A stretch of 64,000 nt of DNA. It comes from an uncultured Microbacteriaceae bacterium. Lineage in GTDB: Bacteria > Actinomycetota > Actinomycetes > Actinomycetales > Microbacteriaceae. Location: assembly GCA_903859205.1 (NCBI GenBank), contig CAIOLM010000023.1, positions 1-64,000 on the forward strand, read 5' to 3'. The translations under genes were made by a program, and so were the position numbers. Under the pieces are notes generated by a model that worked only from the letters and a program-made list of their open reading frames with translations, made no database searches and was not told where the DNA came from. Of the stretch, positions 42,873-52,077 are shown piece after piece (within the stretch, counting starts at the first letter, position 1; every line of letters begins with the position of its first letter).

Positions 42873-43688
42873 CTAGTGCCAGCGAAATCCGTTCGGTGCC
42901 ACAGCAGACCAATCCACCGTGATTTCTCCCAGTCGCCAGCGAGTTCTACCGGCCTGGACGGGCCAGCCATTCGACTTCATGGTTTCGACCGTCGCAACCC
43001 AACGCTGACTTGCGCCAAAACTGCCCAGTGGCGCGTGCGTCTTCCAGGCCCGGTCAAGCTCGGTCATAAATCGATGGACGCTCTCACCTTCGACATTGCG
43101 ATGAATGAGCACCTTCGGCAGGCGCTCGGCGGCAATCGAGGGCTCTTCGAGCGCGTCGAGCTTGAGCGACAAGCTCAGCGACTGTGGCCCATCGTGTGTG
43201 ACCGCAACCCACGCCGACACGCGACCAATCTCGTCGCAGGTTCCCTCGATCAGAACGCCGTCGTCAGACAGTGCGGAGACCATGCGACGCCATGCCTCGA
43301 GGACGTCTGCCTCGTCGTACTGACGAAGCACGTTGAACGCCCGAATCATCGCGGCCTTTTTTCCGGTGGGCAGCGGGGTCTCGAATCCGCCGAGTTCGAA
43401 GGCAACACCGGTGACCGGGCGACCGGCTTTCGCCCACGAAGCGAGTTCTGCGCGTGCACTGCTGACCCGATCGGGGTCGATTTCGAAACCGATGAGCCGG
43501 GCATCCGGGCGCACTTTGCGGATGCGCTCAATGAACTCCACGGGGGTCACGGCCTTGGCGCCATAACCGAGGTCAACCACCAACGGGTTCTCTGTGGTGC
43601 GCAGCGCAGGCCAGGTTTGCGCCCAACGGTCGACGCGACGAAGGCGATTGGGATTCGTCGTTCCGCGAGTGATGGCGCCGATGGGCAT
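42873..43688 (-). CDS. class I SAM-dependent methyltransferase-like protein
   Basis: A 271-residue protein. ATG 43688 is chosen because the conserved sequence (GAITRGTTNPNRLRRVDRW) begins there; the longer open frame upstream runs into the divergent gpmA gene. The SAM motif I appears as LVVDLGYGAKAVTPVEF (about residue 40), the acidic LIGFEIDPDRV is motif II, and AFNVLRQYDEADV is downstream. It looks like the actinobacterial methyltransferase often found beside ygfZ or gpm genes. Substrate is unknown. It starts 25 bp from the divergent gpmA. Confidence 0.78.
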   Translation of the reverse strand: MPIGAITRGTTNPNRLRRVDRWAQTWPALRTTENPLVVDLGYGAKAVTPVEFIERIRKVRPDARLIGFEIDPDRVSSARAELASWAKAGRPVTGVAFELGGFETPLPTGKKAAMIRAFNVLRQYDEADVLEAWRRMVSALSDDGVLIEGTCDEIGRVSAWVAVTHDGPQSLSLSLKLDALEEPSIAAERLPKVLIHRNVEGESVHRFMTELDRAWKTHAPLGSFGASQRWVATVETMKSNGWPVQAGRTRWRLGEITVDWSAVAPNGFRWH

Positions 43689-43713
43689 GCTTCTATTCTC
43701 GTAAACTTGAGCT

Positions 43714-44466
43714 ATGACTGAGCACACTTTGATTCTTCTTCGCCACGGACACTCGCAGTGGAATGAGCGCAACCTTTTCACTGGCTGGGTCGACTGCCGA
43801 CTCAGCGAGAAGGGCATCACCGAAGCCAAGCGCGCCGGCGTTTTGCTTCGTGAGAACAACGTGCTCCCCGATGTGCTCTACACATCGCTGCTGACTCGTG
43901 CAATCGCCACGGCTAACCTCGCTCTCGATGAGGCCGACCTCGCCTGGATCCCGGTCAAGCGCAATTGGCGTTTGAACGAGCGCCACTATGGTGCATTGCA
44001 GGGGCTCGATAAGGCAGAGACGCTCGCCAAGTATGGCAACGAGCAGTTCATGACGTGGCGTCGTTCGTTCGATACTCCGCCGCCTCCCATCGCCGATGAC
44101 AATGAGTACTCGCAGGTCAACGACCCACGCTATGCAGGCATCGACGGCGAAATCCCCAAGACCGAGTGCCTCAAAGACGTGATTGACCGCATGCTTCCCT
44201 ACTGGGAATCAGACATCACAAAAGACTTGGCTTCCGGTAAGACCGTTCTGGTCACGGCCCACGGAAATTCGCTGCGCGCGCTGGTCAAGCACCTGGATGG
44301 TATCTCTGATGACGCCATCGCAGAGCTGAACATTCCAACGGGAATCCCACTGGTCTACAAGCTGGATGCGAACTTCATGCCCATTGGTAAGGGCGAGTAC
44401 CTCGATCCCGAGGCTGCTGCTGCCGGTGCGGCCGCTGTTGCCGCTCAGGGCAACAAGAAGAACTAG
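43714..44466 (+). CDS. gpmA: 2,3-bisphosphoglycerate-dependent phosphoglycerate mutase
   Basis: A 250-residue cytosolic glycolytic enzyme. The phospho-His motif is [18 protein letters not shown] (His near residue 11), then [11 protein letters not shown], and the second His is in [18 protein letters not shown] (near 180). [13 protein letters not shown] is the conserved catalytic loop. The C-terminus carries a short Ala-rich extension ([13 protein letters not shown]). The gpmA, phoU and senX3-regX3 neighbourhood matches the mycobacterial gpm1-senX3-regX3 order. Its stop overlaps the convergent phoU stop by 4 bp. Confidence 0.96.
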   Translation: MTEHTLILLRHGHSQWNERNLFTGWVDCRLSEKGITEAKRAGVLLRENNVLPDVLYTSLLTRAIATANLALDEADLAWIPVKRNWRLNERHYGALQGLDKAETLAKYGNEQFMTWRRSFDTPPPPIADDNEYSQVNDPRYAGIDGEIPKTECLKDVIDRMLPYWESDITKDLASGKTVLVTAHGNSLRALVKHLDGISDDAIAELNIPTGIPLVYKLDANFMPIGKGEYLDPEAAAAGAAAVAAQGNKKN

Positions 44467-45113
44467 TCGACCGGTGCCCAGTCGCCTGTTGCCAGGTACT
44501 TGACCTTCTTGGCAATGGATACGGCGTGATCGGTGAAGCGTTCGTGGTAACGGCTTGCAAGAGTGGCGTCGACGGTGTCGCTGACGTCGCCCTTCCAGGT
44601 CTCACCGAGCACCTTGTCGAATACGCGAAGGTGGAGGGCGTCGACAACGTCGTCGATGTCGCGAATCTCATCGATGAGTTCTAGATTCTGTGTTTCGAGT
44701 AACAGAACGAGCTTCTGGATGGCCTCAACATCTTTTTCGCCCATCTTCTTGAACGTTCCGCGCAGACCCTTCGCAATGGCCTTCTCGGGGAAGCGGTAAC
44801 GCGTGAGCTGCGCGATGTGGTCGGCCAGGTCGCCCATTCGTTCGAGGGATGAGCTCATTCGAAGCGCACCAACGACCGTGCGCAGGTCACGTGCGACGGG
44901 CTGCTGACGAGCGAGGATCTGAATCGAAAGTTCGTCGAGCGAGATAGCGAGTTCGTCGATGTAGACATCATCTTCAATGACCTGTTCGGCCAGGTTGATG
45001 TCGCTGTTGCCGAACGCCTCGGTCGCACGAGTGATGGCGACCTCAACGAGTTTGGCCAGTTCGACGAGACGACTTTGAACGTCACCGAGCTCTTGTTGGA
45101 AAACTTCGCGCAT
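44463..45113 (-). CDS. phoU: phosphate signalling regulator PhoU
   Basis: A 216-residue all-helical protein with two PhoU repeats (about 8-95 and 115-210). The metal-binding E(D)xxxD motifs are visible as [10 protein letters not shown] (about 48) and [16 protein letters not shown] (about 148). The stretch [29 protein letters not shown] in outline (residues about 74-102) is PhoU-typical. It restrains the Pst transporter and the sensor kinase when phosphate is plentiful. It is divergent from senX3, with 181 bp between starts. Confidence 0.96.
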   Translation of the reverse strand: MREVFQQELGDVQSRLVELAKLVEVAITRATEAFGNSDINLAEQVIEDDVYIDELAISLDELSIQILARQQPVARDLRTVVGALRMSSSLERMGDLADHIAQLTRYRFPEKAIAKGLRGTFKKMGEKDVEAIQKLVLLLETQNLELIDEIRDIDDVVDALHLRVFDKVLGETWKGDVSDTVDATLASRYHERFTDHAVSIAKKVKYLATGDWAPVD

Positions 45114-45191
45114 TGTTCATACTCCTTAAACCTTCGCGACCTCAGTATGTCGTTCAAAATGTCGCACCAAGTGACGAAAAACCCCGAGGAA

Positions 45192-45230
45192 GGTAAACAG
45201 AATCCACACAACGGGTGAACTCTCGTTGCC
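45192..45230 (+). promoter_or_regulatory. possible phosphate-regulator sites between phoU and senX3
   Basis: GGTAAAC (45192-45198) and GGTGAAC (45224-45230) are related half-sites 32 bp apart, in the 181-bp divergent promoter region. Actinobacterial Pho boxes contain GTTCACC-like units, here on the opposite strand, so autoregulation by RegX3 is plausible. A GTGAG/CTCAC hairpin lies at about 45260-45273. Confidence 0.3.
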
Positions 45231-45294
45231 GATACCTTATCGCGGGCGAAATGTTTTTGGTGAGAGCCCTCACGTGCCCTAGCGTTTAAACAAC

Positions 45295-46452
45295 ATGGCA
45301 CTCTGGGTCGTACTTCTTTCAATTGCAATCGGCACTGTTGCCGGCGCTGGAGTGACCCTTCTCGTTGTCTTCTCCCTTCGGCAAGCAACCACGGCTGTCT
45401 CCATGGCCTCAGGTTTGCTCCCGCGTGGTGTTTCCGAACTCGTTTCGTTAATTGAGATTCCGCTTGCCATCGTCGACGGTGCTGGTGACATCGTGGCCAT
45501 GTCTCCGAGCACGCAAGAGCTTGGTCTGACAAAGAACACTCGATTCGCATCATCAGAAGTGCGCAAGATTGTTGAACGGGTTCGAGCGACGGGCCGCCCC
45601 GCAGCCAAGGAGCTCGAGCTGAGTCGCGGGCCGCTCGGGGGCGCCACCATCAACTTGTCGATTCGTGCGGATCGATTCGGAGCAAACTTTGTCTTGGTCG
45701 TCATGGCCGACAAAACCGAGATGCGACGCCTCGAAGAGGTGCGACGGGACTTCGTCGCGAACATCAGCCACGAGCTGAAGACACCTATTGGTGCCGTCAC
45801 CCTTTTGGCAGAGGCCTTGCAGCAGGCCGCTGATGATCCCGACACTGTGCGTCACTTCGCGGAGCGACTCTCAGACGAGGCCGCACGCCTGTCTACTCTC
45901 ACGCGAGAAATTATCGACCTGTCTCGCTTGCAAGCAGAAGAGGGCCTCGAACCATTCGAGCTACTCGATCTGAACGACGTGGTGGCTGCAGCCGTCGACC
46001 ACAACCAGGTCACGGCCAAGGCTAAGGGCCTCGAAATTGTCTACGGCGGCGACGCAAACGCAACCGTCAACGGTGACTCGAACCGTCTCGTCATGGCAAT
46101 CAGTAACCTCATCACGAATGCCATCACCTATTCCGTTCCCCCCGGCCGAATCGGTATCGGCATCACTCGTTCTGCCCAGTTCGTTGAAATCGCTGTGAGC
46201 GACAACGGCATCGGAATGACGGCCGACGAAACCGAGCGAGTCTTTGAACGCTTTTATCGAACCGATCAGGCTCGTTCTCGTTCAACGGGCGGAACCGGCT
46301 TGGGCTTGAGCATCGTCAAGCACATCGTTAATCACCACGGTGGCGACATCAAGGTGTGGTCGCGTCCGAACCGAGGTTCGACGTTCACCCTTCGCTTTCC
46401 CTACGTGCCGTCCACCAACGAATCCGCCAAAGAAAAAGAAAAGGTTGCGTAA
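45295..46452 (+). CDS. senX3: phosphate sensor histidine kinase (SenX3/PhoR type)
   Basis: A 385-residue membrane kinase. One or two N-terminal membrane helices lie within about 2-28, a PAS-like region spans about 40-135, and the dimerisation/phosphoacceptor domain reads FVANISHELKTPIGAVTLLAEAL with His159. The ATPase domain has the N box LVMAISNLITNAITYS (about 265), G1 DNGIGM, the F box FERFYR and G2 GGTGLGLSIVKHIV. It signals low phosphate to the downstream RegX3-like regulator, 6 bp away. No strong Shine-Dalgarno precedes the ATG. Confidence 0.93.
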   Translation: MALWVVLLSIAIGTVAGAGVTLLVVFSLRQATTAVSMASGLLPRGVSELVSLIEIPLAIVDGAGDIVAMSPSTQELGLTKNTRFASSEVRKIVERVRATGRPAAKELELSRGPLGGATINLSIRADRFGANFVLVVMADKTEMRRLEEVRRDFVANISHELKTPIGAVTLLAEALQQAADDPDTVRHFAERLSDEAARLSTLTREIIDLSRLQAEEGLEPFELLDLNDVVAAAVDHNQVTAKAKGLEIVYGGDANATVNGDSNRLVMAISNLITNAITYSVPPGRIGIGITRSAQFVEIAVSDNGIGMTADETERVFERFYRTDQARSRSTGGTGLGLSIVKHIVNHHGGDIKVWSRPNRGSTFTLRFPYVPSTNESAKEKEKVA

Positions 46453-46458
46453 TCGCTC

Positions 46459-47148
46459 ATGACAAAGATTCTTTTGGTTGAGGATGAGGTTGCACTCAGT
46501 GAGCCTCTCGCATTCTTATTGAGCCGCGAAGGCTATGACATCGACGTCGCCGACGACGGACGCAAGGCGCTCGAGATGTTTGCTGCTCAGGTCTACGACC
46601 TCGTGTTGCTTGACTTGATGTTGCCTGAAGTTCCCGGGGTGGAGGTCTGCCGCCAGATTCGACTGAAGTCGCAGACTCCGATCATCATGCTGACGGCAAA
46701 AGACACCGAGGTCGACATCGTTGTTGGACTCGAGCTCGGCGCAGACGACTATGTGACCAAGCCCTACTCAACGCGCGAGCTTCTCGCTCGAATTAAAGCG
46801 GTTCTTCGCCGTCGGGTTGATGAACCCGTCGAGAGCGAATCAGCTGTGCTTCGCTCGGGCGCTGTTGCGCTCGATGCAGAGCGTCACACCCTGCACGTGA
46901 ACGGTGCCGCAACGCCCATCCCGCTCAAAGAGTTTGAGTTGCTCGAGTACCTTATGCGCAACGCTGGCCGAGTGCTTACTCGCGGGCAACTCATTGACCG
47001 GGTGTGGGGCAGCGACTACTTCGGCGACACCAAAACATTGGACGTGCACATCAAGCGTGTGCGATCACGCATCGAATCAGACCCCAAGAATCCGGTCATG
47101 CTGTTGACCGTTCGGGGCCTCGGCTACCGATTCGAAGAACCGGCTTAG
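46459..47148 (+). CDS. regX3: phosphate response regulator (RegX3/PhoP type)
   Basis: A 229-residue OmpR-family regulator. The receiver domain has the acidic start VEDEVALSEP, the phosphorylation site Asp52 in LVLLDLMLPEVPG, the Thr in MLTAKDT and the Lys in VTKPYSTREL. A winged-helix domain follows (about 130-225; LKEFELLEYLMRNAGRVLTRGQL and DTKTLDVHIKRVRSRIE). It is cotranscribed with the kinase and likely activates pstSCAB and other phosphate genes in this window. It is convergent with the lipoprotein gene. Confidence 0.95.
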   Translation: MTKILLVEDEVALSEPLAFLLSREGYDIDVADDGRKALEMFAAQVYDLVLLDLMLPEVPGVEVCRQIRLKSQTPIIMLTAKDTEVDIVVGLELGADDYVTKPYSTRELLARIKAVLRRRVDEPVESESAVLRSGAVALDAERHTLHVNGAATPIPLKEFELLEYLMRNAGRVLTRGQLIDRVWGSDYFGDTKTLDVHIKRVRSRIESDPKNPVMLLTVRGLGYRFEEPA

Positions 47149-47169
47149 TCTGCGACTTTCGTCAGCCGA

Positions 47170-47688
47170 CTAGTTGACGACAGCTTCACCAAAGAAGCAG
47201 CCCGTCGCGACCGAGCACAGGCGGGGCTGAGGCTCGAGGCCGTTGTATTCGGGCTGACCCGTGGTGAGAACCGGAATCAGAGTGGTGTTGTTGCCGGTGC
47301 CGTCGCTGAAGGTGACTTCGAGCATTGCGCCCGGCTTGGCGTTGATGCCGTCGAGGATGATCTGGGATTCGTTCCGGCCACCCCACGTCTTGCCGCCAAG
47401 GTCACTCGAAGGAACAATCTGCTGGCTGATCTTGCCCTCGCCGTAGCCGATGGTCAGAGTGATGTCGTGACCGGTGGTGTTGACTCCGGTGAGAATCAGG
47501 CTGCCGAGCTGGCCGTCGTTGCTGATCACAATGAGGTCGCGCAGTTTCAAGGCGCCGACGTTGACGCCGACTCCGTCGCTTGCGTCGTACTGCTTGGTGG
47601 TGGCCTGAGGTTGAATCAGGTTGCAACCACTGGTTCCCAGGGCAACACCCAGGGCAAGAGAAGCAGCAAGAACGATGCGGAACTTCAC
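47170..47688 (-). CDS. small secreted lipoprotein, function unknown
   Basis: A 172-residue protein starting at GTG 47688 with GGAGG 9 bases upstream. A signal peptide with lipobox ALGTSGC (lipidated Cys22) shows it is membrane-anchored outside the cell. The mature part is a beta-rich domain with KLRDLIVISNDGQLGSLI, resembling small actinobacterial lipoproteins with a single Ig-like or DUF461 (copper-chaperone-like) fold, but no Met/His metal motif is seen. Two Cys near the end (RLCSVATGCFF) may form a disulfide. Divergent from carD. Confidence 0.75.
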   Translation of the reverse strand: MKFRIVLAASLALGVALGTSGCNLIQPQATTKQYDASDGVGVNVGALKLRDLIVISNDGQLGSLILTGVNTTGHDITLTIGYGEGKISQQIVPSSDLGGKTWGGRNESQIILDGINAKPGAMLEVTFSDGTGNNTTLIPVLTTGQPEYNGLEPQPRLCSVATGCFFGEAVVN

Positions 47689-47843
47689 GGCGGATTCCTC
47701 CAAAGTAGTGAGCCGGCCTGCCGCTTTTGGGCGAAAAGACACAGCTGAGAACGAGTGAAAGTCTAGCCCACCCTCCTCTGGCCCACTGGTTCCCGAGCAA
47801 CCGCTGAGCGAAAACGACCGCGGAATCTGCGGGGCCGCACCCG

Positions 47844-47852
47844 TGGTAAACT
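47844..47852 (+). promoter_or_regulatory. extended -10 promoter of carD
   Basis: TGGTAAACT gives an extended -10 (TGn followed by TAAACT at 47847-47852) 28 bp upstream of the carD ATG, with GAAGGG at 47866-47871 as ribosome site. Position and sequence are typical of housekeeping sigma promoters in actinobacteria; the -35 is poor. Confidence 0.5.
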
Positions 47853-47880
47853 GGAGGTCTGCATCGAAGGGTTCTAAAGC

Positions 47881-48363
47881 ATGCAATTTGTCGTTGGCGA
47901 AACGGTTGTCTATCCGCACCACGGCGCAGCGAGCATCACAGAAGTGAAGACGCGCGTCATCAAGGGTGAGGAAAAGCTCTACCTCAAGCTTCACGTTGTT
48001 CAGGGTGACCTCACGATTGAGGTTCCTGCAGAGAACGTTGACCTTGTGGGTGTGCGCGATGTCATCGACAAGAAGGGTCTCGAGGCCGTGTTCGAGGTGC
48101 TGCGCGCACCGTTCACCGAAGAGCCCACTAACTGGTCGCGTCGTTACAAGGCCAACCTCGAAAAGCTTGCCTCGGGTGACGTCATCCGCGTCTCTGAGGT
48201 CGTTCGCGACCTGTGGCGCCGTGACCAAGACCGCGGTCTTTCCGCCGGTGAAAAGCGCATGCTTGCCAAGGCTCGTCAGATTCTGACCTCGGAGCTCGCT
48301 CTGGCTGAGAAGACGAACGAAGAAAAGGCTGGCGAGATCCTCGACGGCGTTCTCGCCTCCTAG
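47881..48363 (+). CDS. carD: CarD-family transcription regulator
   Basis: A 160-residue RNA polymerase-binding protein that stabilises open promoter complexes, chiefly of rRNA and housekeeping genes. The N-terminal RNAP-interaction Tudor-like domain begins [17 protein letters not shown] and includes LYLKLHV and [12 protein letters not shown]. The helical DNA-binding C-terminal domain has [42 protein letters not shown], with the conserved Trp that wedges into the promoter bubble. Order carD-ispDF-cysS-rlmB matches mycobacteria. Confidence 0.96.
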   Translation: MQFVVGETVVYPHHGAASITEVKTRVIKGEEKLYLKLHVVQGDLTIEVPAENVDLVGVRDVIDKKGLEAVFEVLRAPFTEEPTNWSRRYKANLEKLASGDVIRVSEVVRDLWRRDQDRGLSAGEKRMLAKARQILTSELALAEKTNEEKAGEILDGVLAS

Positions 48364-48381
48364 GGTTCGCTCAGGCTCGTC

Positions 48382-49506
48382 ATGACCACGGCCGTCATCA
48401 TTGTCGCGGCCGGAAGCGGCACTCGCTTAGGGCTCAATCGCCCGAAGGCGTTTATCGAGGTTGCTGGGCTCACTCTCGCTCAGCGCAGTGTTGATGCCGC
48501 ACGTGAGGCCGACCCTCTCGCGCAGATTGTTCTCGTTGTTCCCGACGGGCAATCGAACTTGCCGACTGGAGTGACCGCGGTAACCGGCGGCGCAACCCGC
48601 CATGAATCAGTCGCTGCCGGTCTCGCTGTGCTCGCCGACGATGTCGAGGTCGTTCTCGTGCACGACGCTGCGCGCGCTCTTGCTTCCGCCAATCTGTTTA
48701 CCCGCGTGATCGAGCGCGTTCGAGAGACAAACGCCGGAGTTGTTCCCAGCCTTCCTGTCTCTGACGCCATCAAGCGCGTCAATGCCGAAGGCTTTGTCAC
48801 CGAGTCGGTTGACCGCTCCGTGCTTGCCGCCGTGCAAACCCCACAGGGCTTTCCTCGAGCCGAGCTTGAGGCCGCCTACGCCAGCGTTCGCGCAGACGAC
48901 CACAACGACGACGCCGCCGTCTTTGTCGCCGCCGGACGCCAGGTGCACACCATTCCAGGTGAGGCCGTCGCCTTCAAGATCACGACGCTGCCCGATCTCG
49001 AGCGAGCTCAGGCGTTGCTTGCGCCCGTGAGTGCCGGCTACCGCATCGGCTCAGGCACCGACGTCCACGCCTTTGGCTCCACCTTGGGCCTGTGGCTCGC
49101 CGGCTTGCACTGGCCAGAAGAGCTTGCCCTTGCCGGGCACAGCGACGGTGATAGCGCATCCCACGCCATTGTTGACGCGCTTTTGGCTGCGGCTAATCTC
49201 GGTGACATCGGGGGTATGGTCGGCACCGACGACCCCCGTTTTGAGGGCGCACACGGCGAGGTTTTCATCCGGGAAGCGGTGTCTCGGCTGCGCACAGCGG
49301 GGTTTGAGCCGGTCAATGTGACCGTGCAGATTCTGGGCAACCAGCCCAAGCTCGCCCCGCGCCGCGAAGAAGCGCAGCAGGTACTCAGTGACTGGGTGGG
49401 AGCACCGGTTTCGGTTTCGGCCACCACCACCGATGGCCTCGGTCTCATGGGCGAGGGCAAGGGCATCGCCGCAACCGCCACGGCACTCATCAAACCGCTG
49501 GGCTGA
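48382..49506 (+). CDS. ispDF: bifunctional IspD/IspF (MEP isoprenoid pathway)
   Basis: A 374-residue fusion. Residues 1-215 are MEP cytidylyltransferase (IspD) with [20 protein letters not shown] and QTPQGF. Residues about 219-374 are MECDP synthase (IspF), with the metal motif [27 protein letters not shown] and [11 protein letters not shown]. The two catalyse nonconsecutive steps of isopentenyl diphosphate synthesis. Fusion of these genes is known in several bacteria, and separate adjacent genes are the norm in mycobacteria. The stop lies inside a 21-bp-stem hairpin (49504-49561). Confidence 0.96.
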   Translation: MTTAVIIVAAGSGTRLGLNRPKAFIEVAGLTLAQRSVDAAREADPLAQIVLVVPDGQSNLPTGVTAVTGGATRHESVAAGLAVLADDVEVVLVHDAARALASANLFTRVIERVRETNAGVVPSLPVSDAIKRVNAEGFVTESVDRSVLAAVQTPQGFPRAELEAAYASVRADDHNDDAAVFVAAGRQVHTIPGEAVAFKITTLPDLERAQALLAPVSAGYRIGSGTDVHAFGSTLGLWLAGLHWPEELALAGHSDGDSASHAIVDALLAAANLGDIGGMVGTDDPRFEGAHGEVFIREAVSRLRTAGFEPVNVTVQILGNQPKLAPRREEAQQVLSDWVGAPVSVSATTTDGLGLMGEGKGIAATATALIKPLG

Positions 49507-49561
49507 TTGAGCCTGTCGAAATCAGCGACATCGAGCGACGTGATTTCGACAAGCTCAATCA
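49504..49561. repeat. long inverted repeat (REP-like hairpin) over the ispDF stop
   Basis: Arms 49504-49524 and 49541-49561 pair at 20 of 21 positions (one C-A mismatch) with a 16-base loop. The arm contains TTGAGCCTGTCGAAATC, the other strand GATTTCGACAAGCTCAA. I recall this type of palindrome as a recurring intergenic element in Micrococcales genomes, but only this copy occurs in the window. It may also act as a bidirectional terminator between ispDF and cysS. Confidence 0.7.
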
Positions 49562-49592
49562 CCTTGAGGTACCCGCCGGTAGGCTGGAGGGC

Positions 49593-50996
49593 GTGAGCAT
49601 CCGACTTTTCGACTCGAAAGAGCAGGCCGTTCGCGCGTTTATCCCGCGCGAGTCTGGTCGGGTTGGTATGTATGTCTGCGGCCCCACAGTTCAGTCGAGC
49701 CCGCACGTCGGGCACCTGCGCAGTGCCCTGGTCTATGACCAACTTCGCCGCTGGTTGACGCACCAGGGACTTGCCGTCACCATGGTGCGCAACGTTACTG
49801 ACATCGACGACAAAGTTCTCGACAACGCCAACGCCGACGAGCCGTGGTGGGCTCTGGCGTACCGCATGGAGCGCGAGTTTAACGCCGCTTACTCGGCCCT
49901 GCGCATCCAAGCGCCGACCTACGAGCCCCGCGCAACCGCCAGCATTCCCGAGATGATTGCGCTCATTGAGCGACTCATCGAGCGCGGGCACGCCTATGCA
50001 AGCACCGATGGCTCGGGCGATGTCTACTTCGACACTCACAGCTTTGCGGCGTACGGCGCTCTCACGAACCAGGGCGTTGACGCCATGGATGCCGCAGCCG
50101 ACGCCGACCCGCGTGGCAAGAAGAACCCCACCGACTTCGCACTCTGGAAGGGTCACAAGTCTGGTGAACCCGAGTCTGCGAGCTGGAGCACCCCGTGGGG
50201 TGCCGGTCGCCCCGGCTGGCACATCGAGTGCTCGGCGATGGCCACCAAGTACCTGGGCTCCGCCTTCGATATTCACGGCGGAGGTCTCGATCTTCGCTTT
50301 CCCCACCACGAGAACGAGTTGGCCCAGTCGGCCGCCGCTGGCGACGACTTCGCCGGGTACTGGCTCCACAACGGGCTGGTCAACATCGGCGGGCAAAAGA
50401 TGAGCAAGTCCCTCGGCAACTCGTTCTTTGCCGCTGATCTGCTTGCGGCTCAGCGTCCCATCGTCGTGCGTTACTTCTTGGGCTCAGCTCACTACCGCTC
50501 GACCCTTGAGCTGCACGAAACCGCGCTCGCCGAGGCTGCATCCGCATTCGAGCGCATCGAAGGCTTCCTTTCCCGTGCCACGCGCGCCGGGCTGACGGCA
50601 ACAACCACCGTTCCCGCCGCGTTCGCCGAGGCGATGGATGACGACCTCGGTGTTCCCACCGCGCTCGCCGTCGTGCACGACACCGTTCGTGCTGGTAACA
50701 CCGCCCTTGACGCCACAGACAGCGCGAACGGCGCAGCGGCTGCCGGTGAGGTTCGCGCAATGCTTGACGCCCTCGGGTTGAACCCTGAGTCACCCGAGTG
50801 GGCCGACGGGTCAGCCGCCGGTGATGCCGCCCTCGGTGCACTCGATACGCTTATTACATCCCTGCTCGAAGCCCGCGCGGCGGCACGAGCGAACAAAGAC
50901 TTTGCGACATCGGATCGCATCCGCGATGATCTGGCAGCTGCCGGTATCACCATCGAAGACACCCCTGATGGGGCACATTGGAGTTTCCATGGCTAG
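49593..50996 (+). CDS. cysS: cysteinyl-tRNA synthetase
   Basis: A 467-residue class I aminoacyl-tRNA synthetase. GTG 49593 with CTGGAGG upstream. Motifs: [23 protein letters not shown] (zinc Cys and the HIGH-like SPHVGH), [12 protein letters not shown] (zinc Cys), [11 protein letters not shown], and KMSKSLGN (about 268). The C-terminal helical domain is present. It differs from the related mycothiol ligase MshC by length and by this exact HIGH context, so CysS is preferred. Overlaps the rlmB start by 8 bp. Confidence 0.96.
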   Translation: MSIRLFDSKEQAVRAFIPRESGRVGMYVCGPTVQSSPHVGHLRSALVYDQLRRWLTHQGLAVTMVRNVTDIDDKVLDNANADEPWWALAYRMEREFNAAYSALRIQAPTYEPRATASIPEMIALIERLIERGHAYASTDGSGDVYFDTHSFAAYGALTNQGVDAMDAAADADPRGKKNPTDFALWKGHKSGEPESASWSTPWGAGRPGWHIECSAMATKYLGSAFDIHGGGLDLRFPHHENELAQSAAAGDDFAGYWLHNGLVNIGGQKMSKSLGNSFFAADLLAAQRPIVVRYFLGSAHYRSTLELHETALAEAASAFERIEGFLSRATRAGLTATTTVPAAFAEAMDDDLGVPTALAVVHDTVRAGNTALDATDSANGAAAAGEVRAMLDALGLNPESPEWADGSAAGDAALGALDTLITSLLEARAAARANKDFATSDRIRDDLAAAGITIEDTPDGAHWSFHG

Positions 50997-51999
50997 CAAA
51001 CCACGCGCTGGAGCAGTGCGAAAAGGAACGAAGGGCACCAAGGTCGGCACTGGCGGTCACGGCCGCAAGGCCCTGGAGGGCAAGGGCCCGACCCCCAAAG
51101 CCGAAGATCGCGAGTGGCACCCGGCTGGAAAGCGCAAGGTTCGCCTGGAGAAGCTGGCCTCAGTGGGCAAGCTTCAGCCTCGCGGCAATGGCCGTGGCGG
51201 TAACAGTTCGGGTCCATCCAAGCCGGCTGCTCGCCGCAGCAAGACCGACGACTCGGAAATCGTGACCGGTCGCAACTCGGTGCTCGAGGCGCTGCGCGCC
51301 AAGATGCCCGCGACAACGCTCTACATCGCGACCCGCTCCGAGATGGACGACCGCATGCGCGAGTCAATCTCGCTGGCCAACAACCGCGGCATCGCAGTGC
51401 TCGAAGTCATGAAGCCCGAGCTCGACCGCCTCAGCGGTCACGACGCTGTTCATCAGGGCATCGCACTCAAGGTTCCGCCCTACGAGTACGCGCACCCGAT
51501 TGACCTGCTCGAGAAGGCAATCGAATCGGATACTCAGCCACTGTTCGTCGCACTTGACGGCATCACTGACCCCCGCAACCTCGGCGCCATCATTCGCTCA
51601 ACTGCAGCTTTCGGGGGCGACGGCATTATCTTGCCGCAGCGCCGCTCGGTGGGCGTCACCGCGTCGGCGTGGAAGACCTCGGCGGGCGCCGCCGCTCGCT
51701 GCCCAGTCGCCATGGCCTCAAACCTGACCGCCACGATCAAAGAGTTCAAGAACCGCGGCGTGTTCGTGATTGGCCTCGATGGCGGCGGAGACATCCAACT
51801 TCCGGGTCTCGCGCTTGCCGATCGCCCGCTGCTGGTGGTCGTGGGTAGCGAGGGCAAGGGCCTGTCTCGACTCGTGACTGAGCACTGTGACGCGGTTGTT
51901 TCTATTCCTATTTCGGCTGCCACCGAGTCGCTCAATGCGGGTATCGCTGCAAGCGTCGCTCTGTACGAAATTTCACGCCTGCGCGCAGCATCCGTTTAG
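50989..51999 (+). CDS. rlmB: 23S rRNA (guanosine-2'-O)-methyltransferase RlmB (TrmH family)
   Basis: A 336-residue SPOUT methyltransferase. ATG 50989 overlaps the cysS stop. The first ~90 residues are a basic, Gly/Lys/Arg-rich, probably disordered extension ([15 protein letters not shown]...), common in actinobacteria. A substrate-binding domain begins at [13 protein letters not shown]-like [16 protein letters not shown]. The knot motifs are [38 protein letters not shown] and [21 protein letters not shown]. It probably methylates G2251-equivalent 23S rRNA; substrate inferred by family. Confidence 0.95.
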   Translation: MASKPRAGAVRKGTKGTKVGTGGHGRKALEGKGPTPKAEDREWHPAGKRKVRLEKLASVGKLQPRGNGRGGNSSGPSKPAARRSKTDDSEIVTGRNSVLEALRAKMPATTLYIATRSEMDDRMRESISLANNRGIAVLEVMKPELDRLSGHDAVHQGIALKVPPYEYAHPIDLLEKAIESDTQPLFVALDGITDPRNLGAIIRSTAAFGGDGIILPQRRSVGVTASAWKTSAGAAARCPVAMASNLTATIKEFKNRGVFVIGLDGGGDIQLPGLALADRPLLVVVGSEGKGLSRLVTEHCDAVVSIPISAATESLNAGIAASVALYEISRLRAASV

Positions 52000-52077
52000 A
52001 CCTTTTACAGGGTTCACCTCTACTATCGAACAGTCACGCCGAATTTTTTGGCCCAGCAAACACCAGGAGCTACACAC

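Noticed and set aside
49038-50396. A 452-codon minus-strand frame opposite ispDF and cysS
   Set aside because: Antisense shadow of two well-conserved enzymes; no recognisable domain.
49593-50996. MshC (mycothiol cysteine ligase) instead of CysS
   Set aside because: Zinc-site Cys context, KMSKS and length of 467 residues fit cysteinyl-tRNA synthetase, and the carD-ispDF-cysS-rlmB order supports it.
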